A stretch of 64,000 nt of DNA from an uncultured Chryseobacterium sp. (GCA_913778085.1 CAJYXJ010000064.1:104434-168433); one strand, 5' to 3'; positions 17,804-26,248 are shown, counted from the stretch's first letter. Numbers and translations are program-made. Notes: generated by a model not told the origin, from the sequence alone.

Positions 17804-20347
17804 ATGAAGTTAATCAACAAATCAATGCTTACTGCGATAATCACCTTATCTACAGCAAGCGTTTATTATGCTCAACAGGTTCAGGATACTGTAAAAGACA
17901 CAAGATCCAAAGACATTGATGAGGTAGTGTTAATCGGGGTTGCGGATATCGCAAAAGATAGAAAAACTCCGGTAGCTGTTTCTACGATAAAAGAAGCGCA
18001 AATCGTTGAAAGATTAGGAAACCAGGAATTCCCTGAGATCCTGAATACAACTCCATCCGTTTATGCAACCAAAGGCGGTGGTGGTTTTGGAGACTCAAAA
18101 TTAAATATCAGAGGTTTTAGCCAAAATAATATTGCCGTAATGGTAAATGGTATGCCTGTGAATGACATGGAAAACGGTGCTGTATATTGGTCTAACTGGG
18201 CCGGACTTTCTGATGTAACTTCTGCTATGCAGGTACAAAGAGGTTTAGGTTCTTCAAAATTGGCAATTGCTTCGGTTGGAGGTACCGTTAATATCTTGAC
18301 AAGAGCGGCTGATAAAAAGCAAGGAGGTATTGTTTCTCTAGGAGTTGGTAATAATGATTACGTAAAATCTTTATTTGCATATAACACTGGAAAATCATCA
18401 ACAGGTTGGTCTTCATCTTTCTTAATGAGCAGAACAGCAGGATCTACATATGCAGACGGTACTAAATTCGAAGGATATAATTATTATTTTGCTTTAGGAT
18501 ATAGTAAACCTGGTAGTAATCATGACTTCCAATTAACAATTACTGGTGCTCCACAATGGCATAATCAAAGATCATATGCTTCAACAATTGATAATTATAT
18601 TTTATATAATCCAGATCACGACAATACACCGGATAGAAAATACAATTCAGATTGGGGATATTTAAATGGCCGAGAATATTCAGCGAGAGTTAATTATTAC
18701 CATAAACCGGTAATGTCTTTAAACTGGGATTGGACAATAAGTGAAAAATCTAAACTTAACACAGTAGTTTATGCTTCATTCGGTAGAGGAGGCGGAACTA
18801 ATACTACTGGAAATGCAAATGGAAAGAGTTTAAGTACTTTCCGTGATCCAAATACTGGACTTTATAACTTTGATGCAATTTATGCAGCCAATCAAGCTTC
18901 AAATCCAACTAAAGGTGTTTTAATTAGAAATGCTTCTATAAACTCTCATAACTGGTTAGGAATAATTTCATCATTCAATCACAGCTTTAATGACAATTTA
19001 AAATTAAGTGCAGGTATTGACGCCCGGTATTATCAAGGATATCATTATCAAGTTGTTAGCGATTTATTGGGAGCATCTGGATATCTGGATAAATCCAACA
19101 AAAATATTGGAAACAATATTGTAACTGTGACAGATGGAACAGATCCAAATTGGAATCCTTTCGGTGGTAAAATGTTAGATATCAATAACAGAATTGGATA
19201 TAGTAATGATTCAAATGTATTATGGTATGGTGGTTTTGGACAATTGGAATATACAAAAAATGATTTTTCAGCATTTGTACAAGGATCCGTTTCTAACCAA
19301 GGTTTCCAAAGAATAGATAATTTTATCATTGATAATGTTACAAAATCTAAAAATGGAACCGTTATGCCTGCAAAAACTGATTATAAAAATCTAATCGGTT
19401 ACAATATTAAAGCTGGAGCTAACTATAATATCAATGAGCACCATAATGTTTTTGGTAATGTTGGATATTATGAGAAGCAGCCATTCTTTAATTCTATTTA
19501 CAGAAGTAATGAAAACATAGTTTCTCCTAGTGCTACGAATGAAAAGATATTTGGTGCAGAATTAGGATATGGATTCAGATCATCTAAATTTAATGCCAAT
19601 GTTAATCTCTACAGAACAACGTGGGATGACAGATATCAAAGGAAAACGGGATTATCTTACACCAATCCTGTAACAAATGTACGAACTACATATTATGCTG
19701 AAATCAATGGTCTCAGTGAAATTCACCAAGGTATTGAGTTTGATGCAAATTTAAATCTTAATAAATTCTTGTCTGCTTACGGAATGTTTTCAGTAGGAGA
19801 TTGGAGATATAAAGGATCTGCAGATGCTACTTTGTTTAATGATGCAGATAATACTCCTTATAATTTACCAGGAACAAACTCAAACGAAACTACTTTAAAT
19901 TTAGATAAAGTAAAAGTTGGTGAATCTGCTCAAATGACAGCAGCATTGGGAATTACAGTAACTCCTGTGAAAGATTTGAAATTTGATGCCAGCTGGAGAT
20001 ATGCTAATAATTTATATTCTTCATTAGATGTATATTCGTATAGTAGCTCTACAGCTAAGGGAGCATTACAATTACCTGACTATCACCTTTTTGATTTAGG
20101 CCTATCTTATAAAATCAGATTAAATAATCCTTCTCAATTCTTTACAATTAGAGGAAATGTTTATAATATATTCGATACTACTTATATAGCAGAATCGTTA
20201 ACAGCTATTCATGCTGATGATAAACCTTCTGGCTCAGCTCAAACTTACGAGCAAGCAGGGAAATTATATAAAGGAGTTGCAACAGCTAACCAAGTGTATT
20301 TCGGATTCGGAAGAACTTGGACTGCAACATTGTCTTTCAACTTCTAA
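17804..20347 (+). CDS. TonB-dependent outer membrane receptor
   Basis: 847 residues. Signal peptide about 1-23 (ASVYYAQQ). A TonB-box-like stretch precedes the plug (DIDEVVLIGVADIAKDRKTP), followed by a plug domain (about 50-165) with STIKEAQIVERLG, LNIRGFSQNNIAVMVNGMPV and VGGTVNILTR. The rest is a beta barrel with alternating aromatic residues, ending TATLSFNF with the C-terminal Phe needed for outer membrane insertion. No carboxypeptidase-like N-terminal domain and no SusD partner next door, so it is not a typical polysaccharide locus. The ligand cannot be read. The barrel half is visibly more AT-rich than the neighbouring nad and asd genes. Confidence 0.92.
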   Translation: MKLINKSMLTAIITLSTASVYYAQQVQDTVKDTRSKDIDEVVLIGVADIAKDRKTPVAVSTIKEAQIVERLGNQEFPEILNTTPSVYATKGGGGFGDSKLNIRGFSQNNIAVMVNGMPVNDMENGAVYWSNWAGLSDVTSAMQVQRGLGSSKLAIASVGGTVNILTRAADKKQGGIVSLGVGNNDYVKSLFAYNTGKSSTGWSSSFLMSRTAGSTYADGTKFEGYNYYFALGYSKPGSNHDFQLTITGAPQWHNQRSYASTIDNYILYNPDHDNTPDRKYNSDWGYLNGREYSARVNYYHKPVMSLNWDWTISEKSKLNTVVYASFGRGGGTNTTGNANGKSLSTFRDPNTGLYNFDAIYAANQASNPTKGVLIRNASINSHNWLGIISSFNHSFNDNLKLSAGIDARYYQGYHYQVVSDLLGASGYLDKSNKNIGNNIVTVTDGTDPNWNPFGGKMLDINNRIGYSNDSNVLWYGGFGQLEYTKNDFSAFVQGSVSNQGFQRIDNFIIDNVTKSKNGTVMPAKTDYKNLIGYNIKAGANYNINEHHNVFGNVGYYEKQPFFNSIYRSNENIVSPSATNEKIFGAELGYGFRSSKFNANVNLYRTTWDDRYQRKTGLSYTNPVTNVRTTYYAEINGLSEIHQGIEFDANLNLNKFLSAYGMFSVGDWRYKGSADATLFNDADNTPYNLPGTNSNETTLNLDKVKVGESAQMTAALGITVTPVKDLKFDASWRYANNLYSSLDVYSYSSSTAKGALQLPDYHLFDLGLSYKIRLNNPSQFFTIRGNVYNIFDTTYIAESLTAIHADDKPSGSAQTYEQAGKLYKGVATANQVYFGFGRTWTATLSFNF

Positions 20348-20379
20348 TCAATGTAAAAACATTAGATTTTATACCTATT

Positions 20380-20406
20380 AATCCCGGCATTTCGCCGGGA
20401 TTTTTT
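20380..20406 (+). terminator. rho-independent terminator
   Basis: AATCCCGGC and GCCGGGATT pair around a 5-base loop, followed by six T. Confidence 0.9.
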
Positions 20407-20408
20407 GT

Positions 20409-20416
20409 TATCTTTG
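20409..20416 (+). promoter_or_regulatory. -7 promoter box
   Basis: TATCTTTG fits TAnnTTTG, directly after the preceding terminator and 27 bases before the start at 20444. Confidence 0.55.
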
Positions 20417-20443
20417 TGTACTATAAAAAACAAAAAATAGATT

Positions 20444-20878
20444 ATGGAATTTTACAACATTTTGCTTAATGCGCATAAGGGAATCGGATATCTGGAAATT
20501 CTTCTGGTGACCCTATTCGTAATTGCCCTTTTAACGACCATGTTCGGCTACAGTGGAAAAGTAAATAAGTTTCTTAAGAAAATTACCCTTTTCACAATGA
20601 TTTTTTTCCATGTGCAGTTTATATTGGGAATTATTCTTTTAATTAATTTCTTTACTCAAGGAAATGTTAATATGGGTGAAATTATGAAAAATTCTGCTCA
20701 GAGATTCCAATATGTAGAACATCCGTTTTCAATGCTGATCGCCGCTGTCCTGATGACGATTGTTAACAAAAAAGTAAAAACAAACCCTACCATTACCCTA
20801 GCCGTAGTGATTATGGGATTAATTGCCGTAGGTTTATTTGCATTCGCGTTCCCGTGGGCCAGAGTCTTCGGGGCATAA
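20444..20878 (+). CDS. conserved four-helix membrane protein, function unknown
   Basis: 144 residues with four hydrophobic segments (about 15-35, 47-68, 93-108 and 116-136), hence an inner membrane protein with short loops. It has His residues near helix ends (NAHKGIGYLE, FFHVQFILG, VEHPFSML), a layout reminiscent of small cytochrome b-like or haem-handling membrane proteins, but no motif proves haem binding. Start ATG 20444 follows a clear -7 box. asd follows after 30 bases with no terminator, so they probably share an mRNA, although no functional link to aspartate metabolism is evident. Confidence 0.8.
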   Translation: MEFYNILLNAHKGIGYLEILLVTLFVIALLTTMFGYSGKVNKFLKKITLFTMIFFHVQFILGIILLINFFTQGNVNMGEIMKNSAQRFQYVEHPFSMLIAAVLMTIVNKKVKTNPTITLAVVIMGLIAVGLFAFAFPWARVFGA

Positions 20879-20908
20879 TATATTAACAAACAATTTTTAA
20901 TTAAATCA

Positions 20909-21901
20909 ATGAAAGTAGCTGTAGTAGGTTCAACAGGAATGGTTGGACAAGTTATGCTTAAAGTTCTCGAAGAGAGAAACTTCCCCATCACCGAACTGAT
21001 TCCGGTAGCATCCGAAAAATCCGTAGGCAATAAGGTGAAGTATAAACAGGAAGAATTTACGATTGTAAGCATGAAGGACGCTATAGCTGCCAAACCTGAT
21101 ATCGCGATCTTCTCTGCCGGAGGCGGAACTTCCCTTGAATTTGCTCCTCTTTTTGCTGAAGCAGGTACTACCGTGATCGACAATTCTTCTGCATGGAGAA
21201 TGGATCCCAATAAAAAACTGGTTGTTCCGGAAATCAATGCAGAGGTATTGACGAAGGAAGACAAGATCATCGCCAACCCGAACTGTTCCACCATTCAGCT
21301 GGTAATGGTATTAGGACCATTGAATAAAAAATACGATCTTAAAAGAGTGATTGTTTCTACCTACCAATCTGTTACGGGAACCGGGAAAGCCGCGGTTGAC
21401 CAACTGAATGGGGAAATCGGAGGAGACGATTCGATTGCTAAAGTATATCCTTACCAGATCTTCAAAAATGCATTGCCGCATTGCGATGTTTTTGCAGACG
21501 ACGATTACACCAAAGAAGAAATTAAGCTGATGAAGGAACCTAAGAAAATCTTAGGGGACGACACTTTTAATTTAACGGCAACTGCCGTGAGGGTTCCGGT
21601 ACAGGGAGGCCACTCGGAAAGTGTAAACATCGAATTTGAAAACGAATTTGATCTTGACGAAGTACGGAAAATCCTGGCTGAAACCCCGGGAGTGGTGGTC
21701 ATGGATAATGTGAAAAACAACGAATACCCGATGCCACTCTACTCCGAAGGGAAAGATGAAGTATTCGTCGGAAGAATCCGGCGAGACCTCTCGCAGCCTA
21801 AAACCCTGAATCTCTGGATTGTGGCGGACAATCTGCGAAAAGGCGCCGCTACCAATGCGGTACAGATTGCAGAATACCTGGTAGAAAAGAACTTAGTATA
21901 A
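20909..21901 (+). CDS. asd: aspartate-semialdehyde dehydrogenase
   Basis: 330 residues, typical for Asd. It reduces aspartyl phosphate to aspartate semialdehyde with NADPH, the branch point to lysine, diaminopimelate, methionine and threonine. The N-terminal nucleotide fold is VAVVGSTGMVGQVML; the catalytic Cys is Cys126 in ANPNCSTIQL; STYQSVTGTGK and the substrate region VRVPVQGGHSESVNIEF follow, the latter with the active-site His. A terminator lies 15 bases after the stop codon. Confidence 0.97.
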   Translation: MKVAVVGSTGMVGQVMLKVLEERNFPITELIPVASEKSVGNKVKYKQEEFTIVSMKDAIAAKPDIAIFSAGGGTSLEFAPLFAEAGTTVIDNSSAWRMDPNKKLVVPEINAEVLTKEDKIIANPNCSTIQLVMVLGPLNKKYDLKRVIVSTYQSVTGTGKAAVDQLNGEIGGDDSIAKVYPYQIFKNALPHCDVFADDDYTKEEIKLMKEPKKILGDDTFNLTATAVRVPVQGGHSESVNIEFENEFDLDEVRKILAETPGVVVMDNVKNNEYPMPLYSEGKDEVFVGRIRRDLSQPKTLNLWIVADNLRKGAATNAVQIAEYLVEKNLV

Positions 21902-21915
21902 ACTAACAAACCTAA

Positions 21916-21946
21916 AAAGAGTCTCAAAATTGAGATTCTTTTTTTT
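21916..21946 (+). terminator. rho-independent terminator
   Basis: AAGAGTCTCAA pairs with TTGAGATTCTT (one G-U pair), followed by eight T. It ends the asd transcript. Confidence 0.85.
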
Positions 21947-21955
21947 ATCAAACCT

Positions 21956-22954
21956 ATGAACATTCAGCAGGATAAACATAAAGATAAGCTGGCCTTTCAG
22001 AAGCTCATAGCCTTTTTTGGGGTCGTCCTTTTTATAGGAAAAATTGTGGCATGGAAGCTTACGAATTCAGATGCGGTTTTTTCTGACGCCATGGAAAGCA
22101 TTGTGAATGTAATCAGTGCTTTTATGGGGCTGTACTCCCTGCATCTGGCAGCAAAGCCCAAAGATGAAGACCATCCGTACGGCCACGGAAAAGTAGAGTT
22201 TGTCACTTCCGGAATTGAAGGGGCATTGATCGCCATTGCAGGGCTTATGATTATCTATGAAGGCATCAACAGCCTTATCACCGGCAAGGTACTAAGCAAA
22301 CTGGATATCGGAATATGGATCATTGCCGCTACCGCCATTATCAATTACCTCCTAGGCTATATCTCCATTAAAAAAGGAGAAGCCGAGAATTCCCTGGTGC
22401 TGATTTCATCCGGCAAACATCTGCAATCCGATACGGTGACGACCCTTGGTGTTGTAATCAGCTTAATTGTTGTCTATTTCACTAAGATTTACTGGTTGGA
22501 TTCGGTAGTGGCTCTTATTTTCGGGCTTTATATCATCTTTGTCGGCTATAAAATCGTCCGGAAGTCTTTAAGCGGTATTATGGATGAACAGGATCCCGAA
22601 TTGCTCAACCAGATCATTAAAGTATTGGAAGAAAACCGCCGTACAGAGTGGATCGATGTCCACAACATGAAAATTCAGCAGTTCGGAGCGAACCTGCACA
22701 TCGATGCCCACATTACCCTTCCGTGGTATTACAGCCTTCGTGATGCACATAATGAAATGGAAAAAATGATCATTCTCCTGGCCAAAAACACCAGAAGAAG
22801 CGTTGAATTCAACTTTCATATGGACGACTGCAAACCCATTTCCTGTCCGGTCTGCCAGATCGCCGAATGCCCGGTCCGTGAAAAAGATTTTGTAAAAAGA
22901 GTAACATGGACCCCGGAAAACGTGACCAACACGGAAAAGCATACGGCGGAATAA
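21956..22954 (+). CDS. cation diffusion facilitator family transporter
   Basis: 332 residues. CDF proteins export Zn, Mn, Fe or Co in exchange for protons. The six-helix domain covers about 10-205 with both metal-site motifs: DAVFSDAMESIVN in helix 2 and GKHLQSDTVTTLGV in helix 5 (HxxxD, as in zinc-type members). HPYGHGKVEF is the family signature between helices 2 and 3. The cytoplasmic domain (about 210-300) contains DVHNMKIQQFGANLHIDAHI and SVEFNFHMD. The end carries four close cysteines (DDCKPISCPVCQIAEC), an extra possible metal-binding tail. The ATG lies just after the asd terminator and no clear -7 box is seen. Confidence 0.92.
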   Translation: MNIQQDKHKDKLAFQKLIAFFGVVLFIGKIVAWKLTNSDAVFSDAMESIVNVISAFMGLYSLHLAAKPKDEDHPYGHGKVEFVTSGIEGALIAIAGLMIIYEGINSLITGKVLSKLDIGIWIIAATAIINYLLGYISIKKGEAENSLVLISSGKHLQSDTVTTLGVVISLIVVYFTKIYWLDSVVALIFGLYIIFVGYKIVRKSLSGIMDEQDPELLNQIIKVLEENRRTEWIDVHNMKIQQFGANLHIDAHITLPWYYSLRDAHNEMEKMIILLAKNTRRSVEFNFHMDDCKPISCPVCQIAECPVREKDFVKRVTWTPENVTNTEKHTAE

Positions 22955-23150
22955 AAAAAATATAGTTATTAAAAATCTAAATATGTACTAAAAAAATCTT
23001 AACTCGTTATGCAATATCCACATTAAATCTTACTAGATTAAACTCTTATAACTTTTACTAAAAAGGAAACCGATACAATGAAACATTTTTAACAAAATTT
23101 AAAATATTTATACATATTTTAATAATTTCACATTGTATTGAAAAATTTAT

Positions 23151-23158
23151 TATTTTAG
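23151..23158 (+). promoter_or_regulatory. -7-like box (one mismatch)
   Basis: TATTTTAG differs from TAnnTTTG at one base; TTG at 23134-23136 is suitably spaced as a -33 element. It gives a leader of about 65 bases for the peptide gene at 23227. Confidence 0.3.
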
Positions 23159-23226
23159 CGTGATTAAAGCGGCATCCGAAAAGCTTGACAAAGAGTAGGA
23201 AATATTTACAAAATTATTACATAACT

Positions 23227-23436
23227 ATGAAAAACTTAAAAAAAATGTCCAGAGAAGGCTTAAAATCAATTAAAGGTGGCTATACTCCTGAATGTGTAAA
23301 TGCATGGAACAGTATGACAAAATGTTATAACTCAAAATCTCAATGTGAGATGGATCCATCCTCTCCTACTACAGATCTTGATGATCCTAATAGTCCTCAC
23401 TTTTGTATTGTAATTTGTAATAGATATTGCTATTAG
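23227..23436 (+). CDS. double-glycine leader, Cys-rich bacteriocin-like peptide
   Basis: 69 residues from ATG 23227, not the upstream in-frame codon at 23185, because the MKNLKKMSREGLKSIKGG start is a classic double-glycine leader like those of ComC/bacteriocin precursors and of the small 'bacteriocin-like' proteins common in Chryseobacterium. Cleavage after Gly18 would release a 51-residue peptide with six Cys (residues 23, 33, 40, 60, 64 and 68), enough for three disulfides, and an acidic middle (TTDLDDPN). No C39 peptidase-containing ABC exporter, immunity gene or modification enzyme lies next to it. It is followed by a strong terminator. Antimicrobial activity is not shown by the sequence; a secreted signalling or structural peptide is possible. 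Confidence 0.75.
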   Translation: MKNLKKMSREGLKSIKGGYTPECVNAWNSMTKCYNSKSQCEMDPSSPTTDLDDPNSPHFCIVICNRYCY

Positions 23437-23454
23437 CCTTTTAGATAACTTATC

Positions 23455-23483
23455 TGTCGCCACATAGTTGGCGACATTTTTTT
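23455..23483 (+). terminator. rho-independent terminator
   Basis: TGTCGCCA and TGGCGACA pair perfectly around a 6-base loop, followed by seven T. Confidence 0.9.
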
Positions 23484-23649
23484 ATCTGATTTTAAAATTA
23501 ATTACAGAGAATGATGTATCATATAAACATGGAGTGATCTTATTTAATAGATTACAGTAAGCTAATAATTTTTAAATATATACGCATTATTTACCTAAAA
23601 GATATGCACTAAATATTTTTATAATATGCTAAGTGAAGGCCTTTTAATA

Positions 23650-24084
23650 TTACTTTAATCCATTAATTTGTTTCCTGTAATAAAACATCGGGATAATCAG
23701 CAGCAAAATTAAAGGTTGAATAACAAACCGCCGCATATAGAAAGAAAACAGGTATCCGACGTTAAGCCGGTCGTAAATACAGTACAGGTAAATGGGGAAA
23801 GTGATCAGAAAGATAATCATTATTAAAATAGCTCCCTGCATAGTCCATTGTCTGTTTCTGAACCAGAATTGAATGATCAGGCAGGAAAAAAGAAGATTTA
23901 AGACAAATCTGAAAAGATGGCCGGCAATTAATTTTCCCCATTCGAAACCCGGAAAAGGGATGTTCTTCTGGGCTTCATGAAAATAATTGAGGAAAGGATC
24001 ATAAAAGAGCTTGTCTTCCAGTACTCTGACGCCGATTAATCCCAATAAGCCGAGGGCTACTAAAAACCAGTTGAGCACTTTCAT
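23650..24084 (-). CDS. exosortase F system-associated membrane protein
   Basis: 144 residues with about four hydrophobic helices. The order and size match the small protein that always accompanies exosortase F in flavobacteria, with recognisable stretches such as RVLEDKLFYDPF, YFHEAQKN and YDRLNVGYLFSFYMRRF. Its start codon overlaps the stop of xrtF by four bases (ATGA), so the two are translationally coupled. The Arg/Tyr-rich segment near residue 105-120 is the most polar part. Its exact role is unknown; it is probably an accessory membrane subunit of the XrtF sorting enzyme. Confidence 0.8.
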   Translation of the reverse strand: MKVLNWFLVALGLLGLIGVRVLEDKLFYDPFLNYFHEAQKNIPFPGFEWGKLIAGHLFRFVLNLLFSCLIIQFWFRNRQWTMQGAILIMIIFLITFPIYLYCIYDRLNVGYLFSFYMRRFVIQPLILLLIIPMFYYRKQINGLK

Positions 24085-24602
24085 TTCTTCAATGCAAAAA
24101 ATTTAATCCAAACCAGCCATAGCACGACTACTGTTCCATAGATGATGGCAGGAAAAATAAAATCATGTGAAATTTTCCCGTATTGTTTATAGTCGGCGAC
24201 AACAATATTTAAACCTGCAATTCTGAGCAGATTCATCACATACAGCAAAATTAGACCTGCGGATACGAAAAGAAATGTTTTGGCACCCTTATAAAACGCA
24301 AAGACGAAGGCTACGAAAAGAATCATTACCGATACCGCATTGCAGCCTTCTACCATACGGGTTACATATTCCTGTTTTACGTAAAACCATACCTGCTCCC
24401 CTTTCACATCGTCATACAACTGTGTCGGGAAGCCTATGGAATTTTGGATACCGCATACTTGCTCTGCGATCATCCGGGAAAAAGGATCAAGCCCGGTTCC
24501 CTGAAACCGGTTCAGGAAGAACTGATAAGCGAAAAGCAGCACCAGGTATATGATGATGAAGCGCAGCAAAATGCCCAAAACAGGTTTGAAATCCTTTAGC
24601 AT
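24081..24602 (-). CDS. xrtF: exosortase family protein XrtF
   Basis: 173 residues, the short form typical of exosortase F. Exosortases are integral membrane cysteine transpeptidase-like enzymes that cleave C-terminal sorting tails of exported proteins. The catalytic triad is visible: Cys87 in VEGCNAVSVM, Arg127 in NLLRIAGLN and His146 in KISHDFIFP. About five hydrophobic helices surround these sites. No substrate with a recognisable PEP-CTERM-like tail is seen in the window. The minus-strand -7 box at 24607-24614 ends 4 bases before the ATG, so the mRNA should be leaderless; it diverges from the sugar kinase gene. Confidence 0.88.
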   Translation of the reverse strand: MLKDFKPVLGILLRFIIIYLVLLFAYQFFLNRFQGTGLDPFSRMIAEQVCGIQNSIGFPTQLYDDVKGEQVWFYVKQEYVTRMVEGCNAVSVMILFVAFVFAFYKGAKTFLFVSAGLILLYVMNLLRIAGLNIVVADYKQYGKISHDFIFPAIIYGTVVVLWLVWIKFFALKK

Positions 24603-24606
24603 ACTG

Positions 24607-24614
24607 CAAAGATA
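24607..24614 (-). promoter_or_regulatory. xrtF -7 box, leaderless
   Basis: TATCTTTG on the minus strand, 4 bases before the xrtF ATG at 24602. Confidence 0.55.
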
Positions 24615-24633
24615 GAAATTAACCGTAAATTAC

Positions 24634-24641
24634 TATCTTTG
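24634..24641 (+). promoter_or_regulatory. sugar kinase -7 box, near-leaderless
   Basis: TATCTTTG, 8 bases before the ATG at 24650. It forms a back-to-back pair with the xrtF promoter 19 bases away. Confidence 0.55.
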
Positions 24642-24649
24642 TTTCGCCT

Positions 24650-25669
24650 ATGATTTCTGATTACGCACAACGATTTTTTGAAAATTATACAGAAATACCA
24701 ACTTCTGAATTCATTACTCTGGCTCAAAGCGGTTCTGCAAGGGTTAATTTTCTGGCAGCTACCGGAATTGAAAAATATATAGTTACCTACAACGAAAATA
24801 TTCACGAGAACGAAAGTTTCCTGTATTATTCGGATATCTTTTCCCATTTAAAGTTGAATACTCCTGAAATTTTTGCCGTTTCCGAAGACCGGAAAATGTA
24901 TATCCAGGAATTTCTGGGAGAGCAGACGTTGTCCGAAATCATTACCGCAGAAGGACTTTCGGAGCGTGTAAAATCTTTTGTTCGGCAAACGCTGGAAAAA
25001 CTATATCGGCTGCAGCTTCTGACAAAAGATAAGGTAGATTTCAGTAAAACCTTTGAATACGAAAGCTATGACGAACTTCCGGTAACGCATGATCTTTATT
25101 ACTTTAAAAATTTCGTTGCGGATGTTCTGGAACTGGAATACCATAAATCCACCCTGCTGAAAGAATTTAAAGGCATCGTCCACCTCATCCAAAGCCTGGA
25201 ACCTAAAGGAGTGATGATCCGTGATTTCCAGGCCCGGAATATTATGGTGAATGAAAAAGATGAAGTTTCTTTTATCGATTACCAGTCGGCAATGAGAGGT
25301 CCGCTGATGTACGATGTAGTTTCTTTTCTCTTCCAGGCCAAAGCAAATTTTCCGGAAGATTTTAAAAAGGAAATGCTGGAATTTTACATTCGGCAGTTTA
25401 AAGATCAGGAAACCAGAGATCAACTAAAAGCTTCGGTAAAACCGATCCAGATGATGAGATTCCTTCAGGTATTGGGAGCTTATGGGTTCAGAGGCCTGAT
25501 CCAAAGGAAGCCGCACTTTATCGCAAGCCTCGAAAAAGGAATTGAAAATATAACAGCATTTGTAAATACCTGGGACGGGATGAAAGATTATCCCGAACTG
25601 GAGAAAGTAATCAAACTATTGAACTTGGAAAAAACGAGGTTAAAAATTGAAGGATTATTAAATAAATAA
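24650..25669 (+). CDS. aminoglycoside-phosphotransferase-fold sugar kinase, AmgK-like
   Basis: 339 residues, the size of Pseudomonas AmgK, which phosphorylates N-acetylmuramate and N-acetylglucosamine at C1 in cell-wall recycling. The fold is seen in GSARVNFLAATG near the start (nucleotide loop), the catalytic loop MIRDFQARNIMV with Asp192 and Asn197 (His of the usual HRD is Ile here), and the metal-binding SFIDYQSAMRGPLMYDV with Asp210. The two following genes encode a RapZ C-terminal domain and a MurU-like nucleotidyltransferase, so the natural reading is sugar to sugar-1-phosphate to UDP-sugar. Substrate identity is inferred from the neighbours and family resemblance. Start set by the -7 box 8 bases upstream. 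Confidence 0.8.
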   Translation: MISDYAQRFFENYTEIPTSEFITLAQSGSARVNFLAATGIEKYIVTYNENIHENESFLYYSDIFSHLKLNTPEIFAVSEDRKMYIQEFLGEQTLSEIITAEGLSERVKSFVRQTLEKLYRLQLLTKDKVDFSKTFEYESYDELPVTHDLYYFKNFVADVLELEYHKSTLLKEFKGIVHLIQSLEPKGVMIRDFQARNIMVNEKDEVSFIDYQSAMRGPLMYDVVSFLFQAKANFPEDFKKEMLEFYIRQFKDQETRDQLKASVKPIQMMRFLQVLGAYGFRGLIQRKPHFIASLEKGIENITAFVNTWDGMKDYPELEKVIKLLNLEKTRLKIEGLLNK

Positions 25670-25694
25670 GTATTACTTATCAATAAACACGGTA

Positions 25695-25770
25695 TTGTCA
25701 TTCCAAATCTCAACATCGGATTAGAAAACCATCTGGAAAGATTCGCGTTTTGTTTCCTAAGGAATGACAA
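25695..25770. repeat. 76-base element with 10-base terminal inverted repeats
   Basis: TTGTCATTCC at 25695-25704 is the exact inverse complement of GGAATGACAA at 25761-25770; inside, AAATCT and AGATT add partial symmetry. It has the look of a small non-coding intergenic palindrome (REP or MITE type) and encodes nothing. It lies between the sugar kinase and RapZ-like genes. Confidence 0.6.
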
Positions 25771-25840
25771 AGACAACAATTAAAACTTAGCATAGAACAA
25801 GACTTGCTCATTAACCGTTTAAAAGAATAATTAAAAGAAA

Positions 25841-26248
25841 ATGTTACATATTGATATACACAGTTTCTCTTATAAGAAAGGAGGAATTCCGAAAGATGAC
25901 ACAGGAAACGGGGGCGGTTTTACCTTCGATTGCCGGGGAATCCTGAATCCTGGACGAGTGGAAGAATATAAAATCCAAACCGGAAACGACATTGGCGTCC
26001 AGGAATACCTGGAAACCAAAACGGAGATGCCTAAGTTTTTAGAACTGATTAAAAGCCTGGTCTGCATTAACATCGACAATTATCTGGAAAGAGGTTTTGA
26101 AAACCTTCAGATCAATTTCGGTTGTACAGGCGGTCAGCACCGGTCGGTGTATTCGGCCATTAAGATTGCTCATTTCATTGAAGAAAAATACGGCAGTCAG
26201 GTTGAAATAAGCCTGCACCATGATGAGCAGCAGCAGCTTAATTCATAA
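25841..26248 (+). CDS. stand-alone RapZ C-terminal domain protein
   Basis: 135 residues. It aligns with the C-terminal half of RapZ (YvcJ), the RNase E adapter of E. coli whose C-terminal domain senses glucosamine-6-phosphate. Visible motifs are FSYKKGGIP, FDCRGILNPGR, TGNDIGVQEYL and the signature NFGCTGGQHRSVY (about 91-103). The N-terminal P-loop kinase domain of RapZ (about 150 residues) is absent, and the ATG starts right at the domain border, so this is not a truncated gene. It lies between an AmgK-like kinase and a MurU-like nucleotidyltransferase, hence amino-sugar sensing or binding is a reasonable inference. Confidence 0.85.
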   Translation: MLHIDIHSFSYKKGGIPKDDTGNGGGFTFDCRGILNPGRVEEYKIQTGNDIGVQEYLETKTEMPKFLELIKSLVCINIDNYLERGFENLQINFGCTGGQHRSVYSAIKIAHFIEEKYGSQVEISLHHDEQQQLNS

